A stretch of DNA of 64,000 bases from positions 1-64,000 of the forward strand of contig DJVI01000015.1 in assembly GCA_002441125.1 (NCBI GenBank). Direction: 5' to 3'. Shown here piece after piece: positions 9,284-18,212 of the stretch. The stretch comes from Caldifarciminota bacterium UBA6260 (GTDB taxonomy: Bacteria; Hydrothermota; 32-111). The notes beneath the pieces are model-generated. The model saw nothing but the letters and a program-made list of their open reading frames with translations. It was not told the DNA's origin and ran no database searches. A program made the position numbers and the translations under genes. Positions within the stretch are counted from its first letter, which is position 1. Every line of letters starts with the position of its first letter.

Positions 9284-11941
9284 TTACTGTTTTTTTAATT
9301 CACTCTGGGCTGCTGCGAGTCTCGCTATTGGAACTCTGAAAGGTGAACAGGAAACATAATCGAAACCATTTTTATTGAAGAAATCTATAGATGCTGGGTC
9401 TCCACCATGTTCTCCACAAACTCCAAGTTCAATATCTAAATTTACTTTTTTTGCATCCTCTATAGCGATTTTTATCAATCTTCCGACACCAACCTGATCG
9501 AGTGTCTGGAAAGGATCATCTTTTAAAATCTTTTTATCCTCTATGTATGTTTTCAAAATAGGGCCAACATCATCCCTTGAAAACCCTAAAGTTGTCTGAG
9601 TCAAATCGTTTGTACCGAAGGAGAAGAAATCAGCCTCTTTGGCAATTTCAAATGCAGTCAGAGCAGCCCTTGGTAACTCAATCATTGTTCCTATCAAAAC
9701 CTTCAATTCCATCTTGTATTCTTCAAAAACTTTTTTCATTGTATTAACAACAACCTCTTTCTGCAACTGTAACTCTTTAACATTACCAACAAGAGGTATC
9801 ATTATTTCAGGAATAACTTTTTTACCTTCCTTCGTAACTATACATGCTGCTTCTATTATAGCCCTTGTCTGCATCTCAGTTATCTCAGGATATGTTATTC
9901 CCAATCTGCAACCTCTATGACCAAGCATAGGGTTAGCTTCCTTCAAACTCTCAATTTTCTGCTCAAGTATATCAACAGATATTCCCATCTTGGATGCGAG
10001 AATTTTTATCTGTGATTCTTCCTTTGGTAAGAATTCATGCAATGGTGGGTCAAGAGTTCTTATAACTACAGGATAACCATCCATTGCTCTGAAAATTCCT
10101 ACGAAATCTTCCCTTTGCATAGGTAGTATTTTTTCAAGAGCTTTTCTCCTCTCTTCAGTAGTTGAAGAAAGTATCATCTGCCTCATCGCTTCAATCCTAT
10201 CCTCTCCGAAAAACATATGCTCGGTTCTACATAGCCCTATTCCTTTCGCTCCAAAATTTCTTGCAGTTTGAGCATCAGAAGGTGTATCAGCGTTTGCTCT
10301 TATTTCAAGCCTTTTAAACTCATCTGTAAATTTCATCAAAGATTCAAATTCATTTTTAAGTTCTGGTTTCACTTTGTTGACATTTCCTTCGATAACCCTT
10401 CCAGTTGAACCATCAATAGTGATATAATCTCCATCCTTTAAAACTTTATCTTTAATCTTCATTATCCTTTTATCGAGATCTATTTCAATATCTGAGCAAC
10501 CAACAACACAAGGTTTTCCAAGACCTCTCGCAACAACCGCAGCATGTGAAGTCATACCACCTCTTGCTGTGAGGATACCGTTACAAAGGTTCATTCCAAC
10601 TATATCCTCAGGAGAAGTTTCCTCTCTAACAAGGATAAGATCCTTTTCGTTCTTTTTCTTTTCAACAGCTTCTTTTGCTGAAAAAACTATCCTTCCACTC
10701 GCTGCACCGGGGGATGCTGGTAAACCTTTTGATAGAACATTCAATTTAGCTTTTGGATCTATCATAGGATGTAACATTCCATCAACATCTTTTGGAGTAA
10801 CTCTCAAAACAGCAGTCTTTTTATCGATTATTCCTTCCTCATAAAGGTTAATAGCTATCTTTATTGCTGCCTGTGGAGTTCTTTTTCCATTTCTTGTTTG
10901 TAACATCCATAGTTTCCCTTTTTCTATTGTGAACTCCATATCCTGCATATCTTTATAATGTCTTTCAAGAAGGTTTCTATAACTTTCAAGTTCTTTATAA
11001 AGTTCTGGCATCAACTCTTCGAGTGTTTTTTGAGAATCATCAGTTTTAGAATTTTTATTTATAGGTTGAGGTGTTCTTATACCAGCAACAACATCCTCAC
11101 CTTGAGCGTTAACAAGATACTCACCATAAAAATAATTTTCACCTGTAGATGGATTCCTTGTAAATGCAACTCCAGTTGCTGAATCGTTACCCATGTTTCC
11201 AAACACCATTGACTGAACATTAACAGCTGTTCCCCAGTCTTCTGGGATCTTCTCTATTTTTCTGTATTCTATAGCTCTCTCATTGTTCCATGATTTGAAA
11301 ACAGCCTCAATAGCTCCCCAAAGTTGAGTCTTCACATCCTCAGGAAAATCTTTTTTTGTTTCTTTTTTCACAAGTTCCTTATAGAGTTTAACAACTTTCT
11401 TAAGATCGTTAACATCAAGGTCAACATCCAAGGTGACATTCTTTTCCTTTTTTACCTTGCTTAATATTTCTTCAAAATGTTTATGCTCAACATGTAAAAC
11501 AACATCTCCATACATCTGTATGAATCTTCTGTAAGCATCGTATGCAAACCTTTCATTGTTTGTTGATTTCGCTAATCCCAAAACTGTTGTTTCGTTAAGT
11601 CCAAGGTTAAGAATTGTATCCATCATACCCGGCATAGAAGCTGGAGCTCCAGATCTTACAGAAACAAGTAAAGGATTATTCTGGTCTCCGAATTTTTTGC
11701 CTAAAATATCCTCTAACTTTTTCAAATTCCTTTCAACATCATTTTCAAGTCCTTCAGGGTATTTCCCGCCACTTTTTGTGAAATAGGCACAAACTTCTGT
11801 GGTTATAGTAAATCCTGGAGGAACAGGTAATCCCAAAGATGCCATTTCGGCAAGGTTGGCACCTTTACCTCCCAAAAGCATCTTCATCGATGCGTTTCCC
11901 TCGGTAACTCCTTTACCAAAGAAGTAAATCATTTTTTCCAT
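9284..11941 (-). CDS. ppdK: Pyruvate, phosphate dikinase
   Basis: An 885-residue enzyme of the usual PPDK length. It has an N-terminal ATP-grasp domain (GGKGANLAEMASLGLPVPPGF and SVRSGAPASMPGMMDT). The central swivelling phosphohistidine domain has GGMTSHAAVVARGLGKPC, where the His carries the phosphoryl group. The C-terminal TIM barrel has GLCRTEHMFF, LGHRGCRLG and FGTNDLTQTTLGFSRDD. The Cys in GVCGEHGGDP is the catalytic acid/base. It interconverts pyruvate, ATP and phosphate with PEP, AMP and pyrophosphate, and in anaerobes often runs in the glycolytic direction. It is the first gene of a minus-strand operon, with a strong AGGAGG site and its own promoter. Confidence 0.98.
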   Translation of the reverse strand: MEKMIYFFGKGVTEGNASMKMLLGGKGANLAEMASLGLPVPPGFTITTEVCAYFTKSGGKYPEGLENDVERNLKKLEDILGKKFGDQNNPLLVSVRSGAPASMPGMMDTILNLGLNETTVLGLAKSTNNERFAYDAYRRFIQMYGDVVLHVEHKHFEEILSKVKKEKNVTLDVDLDVNDLKKVVKLYKELVKKETKKDFPEDVKTQLWGAIEAVFKSWNNERAIEYRKIEKIPEDWGTAVNVQSMVFGNMGNDSATGVAFTRNPSTGENYFYGEYLVNAQGEDVVAGIRTPQPINKNSKTDDSQKTLEELMPELYKELESYRNLLERHYKDMQDMEFTIEKGKLWMLQTRNGKRTPQAAIKIAINLYEEGIIDKKTAVLRVTPKDVDGMLHPMIDPKAKLNVLSKGLPASPGAASGRIVFSAKEAVEKKKNEKDLILVREETSPEDIVGMNLCNGILTARGGMTSHAAVVARGLGKPCVVGCSDIEIDLDKRIMKIKDKVLKDGDYITIDGSTGRVIEGNVNKVKPELKNEFESLMKFTDEFKRLEIRANADTPSDAQTARNFGAKGIGLCRTEHMFFGEDRIEAMRQMILSSTTEERRKALEKILPMQREDFVGIFRAMDGYPVVIRTLDPPLHEFLPKEESQIKILASKMGISVDILEQKIESLKEANPMLGHRGCRLGITYPEITEMQTRAIIEAACIVTKEGKKVIPEIMIPLVGNVKELQLQKEVVVNTMKKVFEEYKMELKVLIGTMIELPRAALTAFEIAKEADFFSFGTNDLTQTTLGFSRDDVGPILKTYIEDKKILKDDPFQTLDQVGVGRLIKIAIEDAKKVNLDIELGVCGEHGGDPASIDFFNKNGFDYVSCSPFRVPIARLAAAQSELKKQ

Positions 11942-11982
11942 CTTTTTAACCTCCTGATTTTTGAAAATTTTTCAAGATTTTT

Positions 11983-12010
11983 ATTTTATTATAATTTCGA
12001 ATAAAATCAA
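11983..12010 (-). promoter_or_regulatory. Promoter of ppdK operon
   Basis: On the minus strand, TTGATT (12005-12010), 16 bases, then TAAAAT (11983-11988). A leader of about 35 bases with AGGAGG follows before the ppdK ATG. It sits back-to-back with the sufS-like promoter. Confidence 0.6.
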
Positions 12011-12018
12011 GTAGTTTA

Positions 12019-12046
12019 TTGACAAAAGTATTGTAATCTATAATAT
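12019..12046 (+). promoter_or_regulatory. Leaderless-type promoter of sufS-like gene
   Basis: Perfect TTGACA (12019-12024), 16 bases, TAATAT (12041-12046), then ATG after 7 bases at 12054. An overlapping TATAAT (12039-12044) would give a spacer of only 14. There is no Shine-Dalgarno sequence, so the mRNA is probably leaderless. Confidence 0.7.
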
Positions 12047-12053
12047 ATTTCAC

Positions 12054-13316
12054 ATGAAAAATTACAAAAAATATTTCCCATTTTTTGAATACAACCCTAA
12101 AAAAGTTTACCTCGATTCTGCTTGTATGGGACTTAAACCTTACATATTGATAGAAAGTATCAATGAATATTATTTAAAATATTCTATCTGTGCAGGCAGA
12201 TCAACTTACAGATTATCCAAAGAACTCGAAGAAAGACTTGATGTTTCAAGAGAAAAAATCGCAAAACTCATAAATGCTAAAAGTAAAAGGGAAATAGTTT
12301 GGACAAGAAACACTACCGAATCTATAAACCTTTTTGCAAGATCTTTCAAATATGAAAAAGAGAGGAAAAGGGTAATAATTACTGAAAAGGAACATAATTC
12401 AAACCATTGTATATGGAAGGAACTTTCAAAAAAGGGAATAATAGATCTTTCTATAATAGATGTAAATAAAGATAACACCTTCAATTTAGAGATTCTGGAA
12501 AATGAACTTCGAAAAGGTGATGTTATTTTGGTTTCAACCGTTCACATATCAAATCTTGATGGTATTGAAAACCCAATAAAAAAAATAGCTGATATATCTC
12601 ACAGATATGGTGCATACATTTTTATCGATGGTGCTCAATCTGTTCCACATACAAAGGTTGATGTTGCTAAAAACAATATAGACTTTATGGCTTTTTCAAT
12701 ACACAAGATTTATGGTCCAACTGGACTTGGTGTCTTGTATGTAAAAAATGATCTTTTCGATAAGATTGATCTTTACAATGTTGGTGGTGATACTATAAGG
12801 AACACTTTCATCAAAAAGGATCCAGAGTATAGATCATACCCATACAGATATGAAGCAGGTCTTGCTGACTTTTCTGCAATTTACAGTGTATCCTCAATAG
12901 TTGATTTCGTTGAAAAGATAGGTTATGAGAATATAGAAAAAAGAGTTAACTATCTGAACACCCTTTTCAGAAAATTTCTAAAAAATTATGAAGAGATAAT
13001 GATAGTTGGAGATACTGATGATAAAAATGTCAAAGGAATAACAACATTTTTTATAAAAAAATTCACAAGATTTTCAGAAGATGATGAAACTATTGGTGAA
13101 AAACTGGACAGAAAATATGGAATACTTTTAAGAACCGGTTTTTTTTGTGTAAATCCATATTTCGATAACAGGGAGAGGAAAGGAGAAATAAACCCTTTAT
13201 ATTATCCAGCTATAAGAGCATCTTTTGGATTTTACAACGATGAAGATGACCTTGAGAAACTTGAAAAGAGTATAAAGGGGATCCTTAACTCTCTTAAAGG
13301 ATGGCCAACTTTATGA
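12054..13316 (+). CDS. SufS-like cysteine desulfurase (class V aminotransferase)
   Basis: A 420-residue PLP enzyme. The PLP lysine is in SIHKIYGPTGLGVLY (about residue 222), after the FIDGAQSVPH segment whose Asp binds the pyridine nitrogen. A Cys in the mobile-loop position (LLRTGFFCVNPYF, about residue 364) matches the persulfide-forming cysteine of SufS/NifS enzymes, so sulfur transfer is likely. The C-terminal RASFGFYNDEDDLEKL block is also family-typical. It would take sulfur from cysteine and hand it to the scaffold-like protein encoded directly downstream, whose ATG overlaps this stop codon (ATGA). Selenocysteine lyase or another class V enzyme remains possible. Confidence 0.85.
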   Translation: MKNYKKYFPFFEYNPKKVYLDSACMGLKPYILIESINEYYLKYSICAGRSTYRLSKELEERLDVSREKIAKLINAKSKREIVWTRNTTESINLFARSFKYEKERKRVIITEKEHNSNHCIWKELSKKGIIDLSIIDVNKDNTFNLEILENELRKGDVILVSTVHISNLDGIENPIKKIADISHRYGAYIFIDGAQSVPHTKVDVAKNNIDFMAFSIHKIYGPTGLGVLYVKNDLFDKIDLYNVGGDTIRNTFIKKDPEYRSYPYRYEAGLADFSAIYSVSSIVDFVEKIGYENIEKRVNYLNTLFRKFLKNYEEIMIVGDTDDKNVKGITTFFIKKFTRFSEDDETIGEKLDRKYGILLRTGFFCVNPYFDNRERKGEINPLYYPAIRASFGFYNDEDDLEKLEKSIKGILNSLKGWPTL

Positions 13317-13696
13317 AAAAGGAAGAAATAAAAAAATACCTTATCAGAATCCAGAAAGAACAACCTAAAATTATTGATAAATTCAACATTTCTATAGAAG
13401 GTTCAGTTTGTGATACTTCATCAAAGTTTAAAGATGTTGTATCTTTCTATATTTTGAATGAAAATGGGATTATAAAGGATATATCCGCTAAATGTGGGCC
13501 ATGTGACCCTTACGCTTATATTACAGTCAACATACTCGTTAAAATATTGAAAGGTTTTTGTTTAAAAGAGATAAGATTGGATAACAAAGAAATATCAGAT
13601 AAATTCGTTAAAGAACTGAAGACCGAAATGGATGAGGATATGAGATTCCATTTTGAAACAATTCTTAAAATACTTCAGGAAAAGTTTACTTCATAA
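13313..13696 (+). CDS. SufU/IscU-like iron-sulfur scaffold, atypical
   Basis: A 127-residue protein coupled to the desulfurase by an ATGA overlap; I prefer this ATG to the in-frame one at 13301 for that reason. Cys33 (GSVCDTS) and Cys61 (AKCGPC) are 28 residues apart, close to the spacing of the first two ligands in IscU/SufU. The helix after Cys61 resembles the NifU_N fold. The third ligand is missing: the HC motif appears as His113-Phe114 (RFHFETILKIL). An extra Cys64 makes a CGPC pair, and another Cys lies at 83. It may still bind a metal or accept sulfur, but a standard scaffold role is uncertain. Its 3' end overlaps the convergent dehydrogenase gene by 11 bases. Confidence 0.7.
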   Translation: MKKEEIKKYLIRIQKEQPKIIDKFNISIEGSVCDTSSKFKDVVSFYILNENGIIKDISAKCGPCDPYAYITVNILVKILKGFCLKEIRLDNKEISDKFVKELKTEMDEDMRFHFETILKILQEKFTS

Positions 13697-14837
13697 GTTC
13701 AACTATTTGTGAAATGTAATCATAATCTATTTTAAGGTTTCTTGTTGGTGCACATTCTATAACATTCTTTTTTATCTCCTCATAATCTTTTATCCCATAG
13801 AAAGACAACCTTGTTGGAGATTTTATATCATCAAAAAATTTTTCAAGTTCTTCGATACTTCTTTTGACAACATAATTTTTATCTCCATCTATTCCAAAAA
13901 CATTCTTACCAAAAAGGTAGAATTTTCTCGAATATTTTTCACTGTTAACTTTCATCCATGCTGGAATCACTATTGAAAGGCCAGCGCCATGTGGAACATC
14001 AAAAAGTGCACTAAGAGCATGTTCTATAAGATGGTTTTCAAATTTAAATTTACCGATACCTGCAGTTGTAATACCACTAAGACCAAGAGCAGCAGCCCAC
14101 ATTATGTTTGCCCTCTCTTTTACATTTTCAGGGTCATTTAAAACTTTGTATGTTGAATTTATAACAGTTTTTACAATTGTTTCCGTAAAACCATCCTGAA
14201 TGGGAGTATTCTCATCATCAGATGTGAAATAACCTTCAAGAACATGGGATATTATATCAACAGATGCAAAAGCGGTGTAATCTTTTGGAAGTGTAACAGT
14301 CAATTTCGGATCAAGGATTGAAAATTTGGGAAAAAGCTTTTCACCTTGAATCCGAATCTTATGTTTTAAAGCATCATTCTGGATTACAGAGATTGGATTG
14401 AATTCACTTCCCGTAGCAGAAACTGTAAGAATAACCATCAAAGGTAAAGCATTTTCAATTTTAATATCCTTTGAAAACATATCCCAAGGGTCACCATTAT
14501 AAAAATATCCTGCAGCTATAGCTTTTCCAGTATCTATAACACTTCCACCACCTAATGTGACTATAGAATCAACATTCTCCTTTTTAGCGATTTCTATACC
14601 CTCTCTGACTTTTTCTATAACTGGATTTGGCTTAACACCTTCAAGAATAATATAACTTGAGCCATTCTCTTTTATCATCCTTTCAAGTTTATCTAAAAGT
14701 CCATACTTTTTAACAGAGCCTTTTCCAACAACTATTAGATGTTTTTTCCCTAAAATTTTTAAATATTCGGAAGAAGCGTAAAACTTATCTTCACCAAAAA
14801 TAATTTTTACAGGGTTATAAAAGATAAAATTGTTCAT
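13686..14837 (-). CDS. Iron-containing alcohol dehydrogenase
   Basis: A 383-residue group III (Fe-ADH) dehydrogenase. The N-terminal nucleotide domain carries the GGGSVIDTGKAIA motif (about residues 96-108). The metal site is formed by the Asp of AFASVDIISHVLEGYF and by His residues in that helix, in the IEHALSALFDVPHGAGLSIV segment and around it. Overall it is closest to NAD(P)H-dependent butanol dehydrogenases (BdhA/YqhD type), which reduce aldehydes to alcohols. The physiological substrate cannot be read from sequence. It is a single gene with its own promoter and a GGAG ribosome site, consistent with a fermentative or redox-balancing role. Confidence 0.93.
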   Translation of the reverse strand: MNNFIFYNPVKIIFGEDKFYASSEYLKILGKKHLIVVGKGSVKKYGLLDKLERMIKENGSSYIILEGVKPNPVIEKVREGIEIAKKENVDSIVTLGGGSVIDTGKAIAAGYFYNGDPWDMFSKDIKIENALPLMVILTVSATGSEFNPISVIQNDALKHKIRIQGEKLFPKFSILDPKLTVTLPKDYTAFASVDIISHVLEGYFTSDDENTPIQDGFTETIVKTVINSTYKVLNDPENVKERANIMWAAALGLSGITTAGIGKFKFENHLIEHALSALFDVPHGAGLSIVIPAWMKVNSEKYSRKFYLFGKNVFGIDGDKNYVVKRSIEELEKFFDDIKSPTRLSFYGIKDYEEIKKNVIECAPTRNLKIDYDYISQIVELMK

Positions 14838-14858
14838 CTTTTCTCCTTTTTAATTTTT

Positions 14859-14886
14859 ATTATATCTAATAAAATTCATTTTTCAA
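14859..14886 (-). promoter_or_regulatory. Promoter of alcohol dehydrogenase gene
   Basis: On the minus strand, TTGAAA (14881-14886), 16 bases, TATAAT (14859-14864). A short leader with GGAG precedes the ATG at 14837. Confidence 0.7.
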
Positions 14887-14947
14887 CATAAAATATTTTT
14901 TGTAAAATAAATTTTAAAATATATCTAAACTCAACAAAATCATGGTA

Positions 14948-14975
14948 TTGACTTTTAAAATTTTAAACATATAAT
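14948..14975 (+). promoter_or_regulatory. Promoter of small lipoprotein gene
   Basis: TTGACT (14948-14953), 16 bases, perfect TATAAT (14970-14975). AGGAGG at 14994-14999 precedes the ATG at 15009. Near-consensus boxes plus a strong ribosome site suggest high expression. Confidence 0.8.
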
Positions 14976-15008
14976 TCGATAAACTAATATTTCAGGAGGT
15001 ATAAAAAA

Positions 15009-15689
15009 ATGAAGAAACTTTCTATTTACTTAGTCGTTATCCTTACAATATTTGCCATATCCTGTTCAAAACAGGAAGTAAAAATTGAAGGGACCTACAA
15101 CTACTCTGTTTCTTTCTTAAAAAAGGTTAACTTCAAGGATATCAAAAACGTTACTTTAGGTGACACAACCTACACTTCAGGTGAAGTAACACTTTACTGG
15201 GATCTTAAAGAGGAACCAAAAGGCACTAACATCATAATTGAAAAAGCTGAAGGTGCTGATTCCGCTTACCAGCAGCCAATATCATATCAGATTCAAAAGA
15301 CCGATAACTTTAAAGATCAAATTGCTAACGCTGGTAAATATTTCTATAAAGTTTCAATAGATAAAAATCTTATGAATAAATATGCTATTGAAATCCCAGA
15401 ATTAACAATTTACTCACCTTCAACAAAAGATACAGCTGTTTCAACAAAGGATCTTACAATCTATTTCAACAAAGTTAACGGTGCAGAAAAATATAACGTT
15501 ACATTGTTAAACTACAAAAATGAACTTGTCTGGAACATAGAGAGTGCAGATACACAGATAACGTATACAGGGAAAGAACTTGAAGCAGGCTATGTTTACA
15601 ATCTTATAGTTTCAACAGAGATAGTTGTAGATTCTATAAACAAAATAAATCTCACATCCGAGTCTCATTTCCTCGTAAACAAAAAGTAA
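15009..15689 (+). CDS. Small lipoprotein with fibronectin-like domain
   Basis: A 226-residue lipoprotein: hydrophobic signal peptide with lipobox AISC at about residues 16-19. The mature part is beta-rich. Residues about 135-226 look like a fibronectin type III-like domain (STKDLTIYFNKVNGAEKYNVTLLN, then a LEAGYVYNLIVST strand pair). I recognise no enzyme motif, and the function is unknown. The near-consensus promoter, perfect AGGAGG and dedicated terminator mark it as a strongly expressed single-gene unit, which suits an abundant envelope lipoprotein. Confidence 0.8.
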   Translation: MKKLSIYLVVILTIFAISCSKQEVKIEGTYNYSVSFLKKVNFKDIKNVTLGDTTYTSGEVTLYWDLKEEPKGTNIIIEKAEGADSAYQQPISYQIQKTDNFKDQIANAGKYFYKVSIDKNLMNKYAIEIPELTIYSPSTKDTAVSTKDLTIYFNKVNGAEKYNVTLLNYKNELVWNIESADTQITYTGKELEAGYVYNLIVSTEIVVDSINKINLTSESHFLVNKK

Positions 15690-15707
15690 ATAATTCTTTT
15701 AAAAGAT

Positions 15708-15736
15708 AAGGGGAGTTTTTATACTCCCCTTTTTTA
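15708..15736 (+). terminator. Intrinsic terminator, probably bidirectional
   Basis: Nine-base-pair stem AAGGGGAGT (15708-15716) with ACTCCCCTT (15723-15731), six-base loop, then a T run on the plus strand. It ends the lipoprotein transcript. On the minus strand it lies just past the CDF gene stop and could also stop that transcript. Confidence 0.88.
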
Positions 15737-16627
15737 TTAACTATTTGGCTCTATATGGATATTGATATAATAATTTTCTCCATACTTCTTTGTCATTTCT
15801 TCTTCAACCTTTTCAGTTATCCTGTGTGCTTCTTCAACCGAAATAGATTTATCAACCTCTATATGTAAATCTATTGCTATATAATTACCTACTTTTCTTG
15901 TTTGTATACTATGTGGATTTATTACTCCATTAACACCCTCAATAACCTTTAATATCTCTTCCTCTTCTTTCGAACTTAAAGATTTTTCAGTAAGTTCATC
16001 GAAAGAATCCCTGACGATATCAATTCCCACCCTTACTATAAAAATTGTTACTATCATTGCTGAAATAGGATCAAAGATTATCAGATTTTTATTAAAAACT
16101 GCAAGTCCTATTCCAATACTTGTTGCAATTGATGAAAAAGCATCGGATCTATGATGCCAGGCGTTGGCTTTTATAGACTGGCTCTTTATTTTATCTGCAA
16201 CAAAAACTGTATACCTATAAAGCCCTTCCTTTACTATTATTGAAAGAAATGCAAAAATGAAGGTTACAAATTCAGGTTGTTTTACTTCTTTACCTTTGTA
16301 AATTAAAAAAATTGTTGTTACTGATGAATAAAAAATATAGATACCAACCAAAATTAAAAATATACCTACAATAAAAGTTGCAAAAGTTTCTATTTTCCCA
16401 TGGCCGTAATCATGTGATTCATCAACAGGTTTTGAAGAAAATTTTAAACCAAAAATCACAACAATGTCTGTAATAAAATCTGAAAGTGAGTGAAAACCAT
16501 CAGCAACCAATGCTCTACTTCTCCCTACGATACCAAAAATTATTTTTAGAGATGTAAGGATAACATTTATTAAAAGTCCTATGACTGTTACCTTTATACC
16601 TTCATCCATTCTTTTTTTATTTTCCAT
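15737..16627 (-). CDS. Cation diffusion facilitator metal exporter
   Basis: A CDF-family transporter of 296 residues with about six membrane helices and a C-terminal ferredoxin-like cytoplasmic domain. The metal sites are visible: DGFHSLSDFITD in helix 2 and HHRSDAFSS in helix 5. The C-terminal domain contains INPHSIQTRKVGNYIAIDLHIEVD. FieF/CzcD-like members export zinc, iron, manganese or cobalt by proton antiport. I start at ATG 16627, which a promoter places as a leaderless start; a TTG at 16642 would add five residues but overlaps the -10 box. It is divergent from the HtrA-like gene. Confidence 0.92.
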   Translation of the reverse strand: MENKKRMDEGIKVTVIGLLINVILTSLKIIFGIVGRSRALVADGFHSLSDFITDIVVIFGLKFSSKPVDESHDYGHGKIETFATFIVGIFLILVGIYIFYSSVTTIFLIYKGKEVKQPEFVTFIFAFLSIIVKEGLYRYTVFVADKIKSQSIKANAWHHRSDAFSSIATSIGIGLAVFNKNLIIFDPISAMIVTIFIVRVGIDIVRDSFDELTEKSLSSKEEEEILKVIEGVNGVINPHSIQTRKVGNYIAIDLHIEVDKSISVEEAHRITEKVEEEMTKKYGENYYINIHIEPNS

Positions 16628-16633
16628 AAATTT

Positions 16634-16661
16634 ATTATACAAAAAAGGTAATATTATTCAA
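16634..16661 (-). promoter_or_regulatory. Leaderless-type promoter of CDF gene
   Basis: On the minus strand, TTGAAT (16656-16661), 16 bases, TATAAT (16634-16639), then 6 bases to the ATG at 16627. No ribosome site is present. The -35 box lies in the loop and arm of the inverted repeat at 16644-16671. Confidence 0.72.
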
Positions 16662-16671
16662 TATTACCTTT
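16644..16671. repeat. Perfect 12-bp inverted repeat, candidate operator
   Basis: AAAGGTAATATT (16644-16655), four-base loop, then the exact complement AATATTACCTTT (16660-16671). It covers the -35 region of the CDF gene and ends 7 bases before the -35 box of the htrA-like gene. The position suits a regulator that controls both divergent promoters. It has no long T run, so it is unlikely to be a terminator. Confidence 0.6.
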
Positions 16672-16677
16672 ATATTC

Positions 16678-16705
16678 TTGACTTTAAAATGAATAGATAT
16701 AAAAT
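16678..16705 (+). promoter_or_regulatory. Promoter of htrA-like gene
   Basis: TTGACT (16678-16683), 16 bases, TAAAAT (16700-16705). AAGGAGG precedes the ATG at 16734 at normal spacing. Confidence 0.65.
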
Positions 16706-16733
16706 TATCTTTTTAGAAAAAAGGAGGTATAGT

Positions 16734-18194
16734 ATGAAAAGAAATATTACGATATTTTTTATAATTCTATCAGTTTTTATATTAGGTATAATTTCTGCAA
16801 AAATTGTTGACAGAGTAGATGCACAATCAGCATCCGGAGAGATAAAAACAGTCTCTTTAGATTATCAGAATTCTGGTTATCCAAATTTCAGAGATCTTGC
16901 CAAAAAAGTTACACCTTCTGTTGTTCATATTTCATCAGAATCTGTTGTTAAAGTTTCCCCATTTCTTCCTTTTAATGATCCTTTTTTCAGAGAATTTTTT
17001 AAAGATTTCCCCCAGCTTGAAAATAAAAACACATCTCTTGGGACAGGATTTCTTATTTCATCCGATGGATATATTGTTACAAATTACCATGTTATAAAAG
17101 GTGCCCAGAAGATCTCTATAAAACTTCCGGATGGTAGAGAGTTCAAAGATAAGGATATTGAGATAGTTGGAAAGGATGAAAGAACAGATATAGCTCTTTT
17201 AAAATTAAAAAAAGTTAAAAATATGCCTTTTTTAAATTTTGGTGATTCGGATAATATAGAGGTTGGGGATTGGGTTATGGCAGCCGGGAATCCTTTTGGT
17301 TTTGATGGAACAATAACCGTAGGTGTTATTTCTGCAAAAAACAGATCCAACATAAACCTTTCTGAGGGACCAGTTTATCAGGATTTTATACAGACAGATG
17401 CATCTATAAATCCCGGAAATTCTGGTGGACCACTTGTTGATATTTATGGAAATGTGGTAGGAGTTAACACAGCAATTGCATCCCCATCGGGTGGAAATGT
17501 TGGAATTGGTTTTGCGATACCTTCAAATATGGTTGTTATGGTAATAAATCAACTTAAAGATAAAGGATTAGTTTCAAGAGGTTATCTTGGTATATACCCA
17601 CAGGAGTTAACATCTGAACTAAAAAAGAAGTTCGGCATGAAGGAAGATGAAACGGGAATACTTGTTTCACAGGTTGAAGATACCTCCCCAGCTTCAAAAG
17701 CAGGTTTAAAAGAAGGAGATATAATTTTAGAGTTTGATGGGAAAAAGGTTGAAAATGTTAGTCAATTTAGAATTTTGGTTGCTCAAACAAAAGTTGGTAA
17801 AGATGTTAAGATTTTGATTCTAAGGGATGGTAAAAGAATCTCAATCGATGCAAAAATAGGTGAATTGAAAGAGAATGTTGCACAGAAAAATGAAGAAGAT
17901 AAAATTGAAAGTAAATGGCTTGGTATAGTTGTTGATGATATTAAAGATGAGTATAAGAATCAATTCAACATGAAGGTTGATAAAGGGGTTGTTATAACTT
18001 CAATTGATAACGATTCCCCTGTTATTGATGCTGGAATTAGAGTAGGTGATGTTATTGTAAAAATAGAAGATATGAAGATCGCGAACTTAAACGATTACAA
18101 AAATGCAGAAAAGAAATTTGGGAAAAATGAGGATGTCCTTTTAACAGTTAAGAGAGGTAATCTAAATATCTGGGTAGTTGTGAAAACTAAATAA
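16734..18194 (+). CDS. HtrA/DegQ-type serine protease
   Basis: A 486-residue periplasmic protease and chaperone of the Do family. An N-terminal signal or anchor segment (about residues 5-24) precedes a trypsin-like domain with His119 (TNYHV), Asp152 (ERTDIALLK) and Ser230 (NPGNSGGPL). Two PDZ domains follow at about residues 290-380 and 400-486. It degrades or refolds damaged envelope proteins. I start at ATG 16734 because AAGGAGG lies just before it and the signal peptide begins there; in-frame codons upstream read through the promoter. The sigma factor gene follows after 18 bases, so the two are probably co-transcribed. Confidence 0.95.
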   Translation: MKRNITIFFIILSVFILGIISAKIVDRVDAQSASGEIKTVSLDYQNSGYPNFRDLAKKVTPSVVHISSESVVKVSPFLPFNDPFFREFFKDFPQLENKNTSLGTGFLISSDGYIVTNYHVIKGAQKISIKLPDGREFKDKDIEIVGKDERTDIALLKLKKVKNMPFLNFGDSDNIEVGDWVMAAGNPFGFDGTITVGVISAKNRSNINLSEGPVYQDFIQTDASINPGNSGGPLVDIYGNVVGVNTAIASPSGGNVGIGFAIPSNMVVMVINQLKDKGLVSRGYLGIYPQELTSELKKKFGMKEDETGILVSQVEDTSPASKAGLKEGDIILEFDGKKVENVSQFRILVAQTKVGKDVKILILRDGKRISIDAKIGELKENVAQKNEEDKIESKWLGIVVDDIKDEYKNQFNMKVDKGVVITSIDNDSPVIDAGIRVGDVIVKIEDMKIANLNDYKNAEKKFGKNEDVLLTVKRGNLNIWVVVKTK

Positions 18195-18212
18195 AAATTA
18201 AGGAAGGTATAT

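Noticed and set aside
16644..16671. Inverted repeat read as a terminator of the CDF gene
   Set aside because: It lies upstream of that gene's start and has no T run on either strand.
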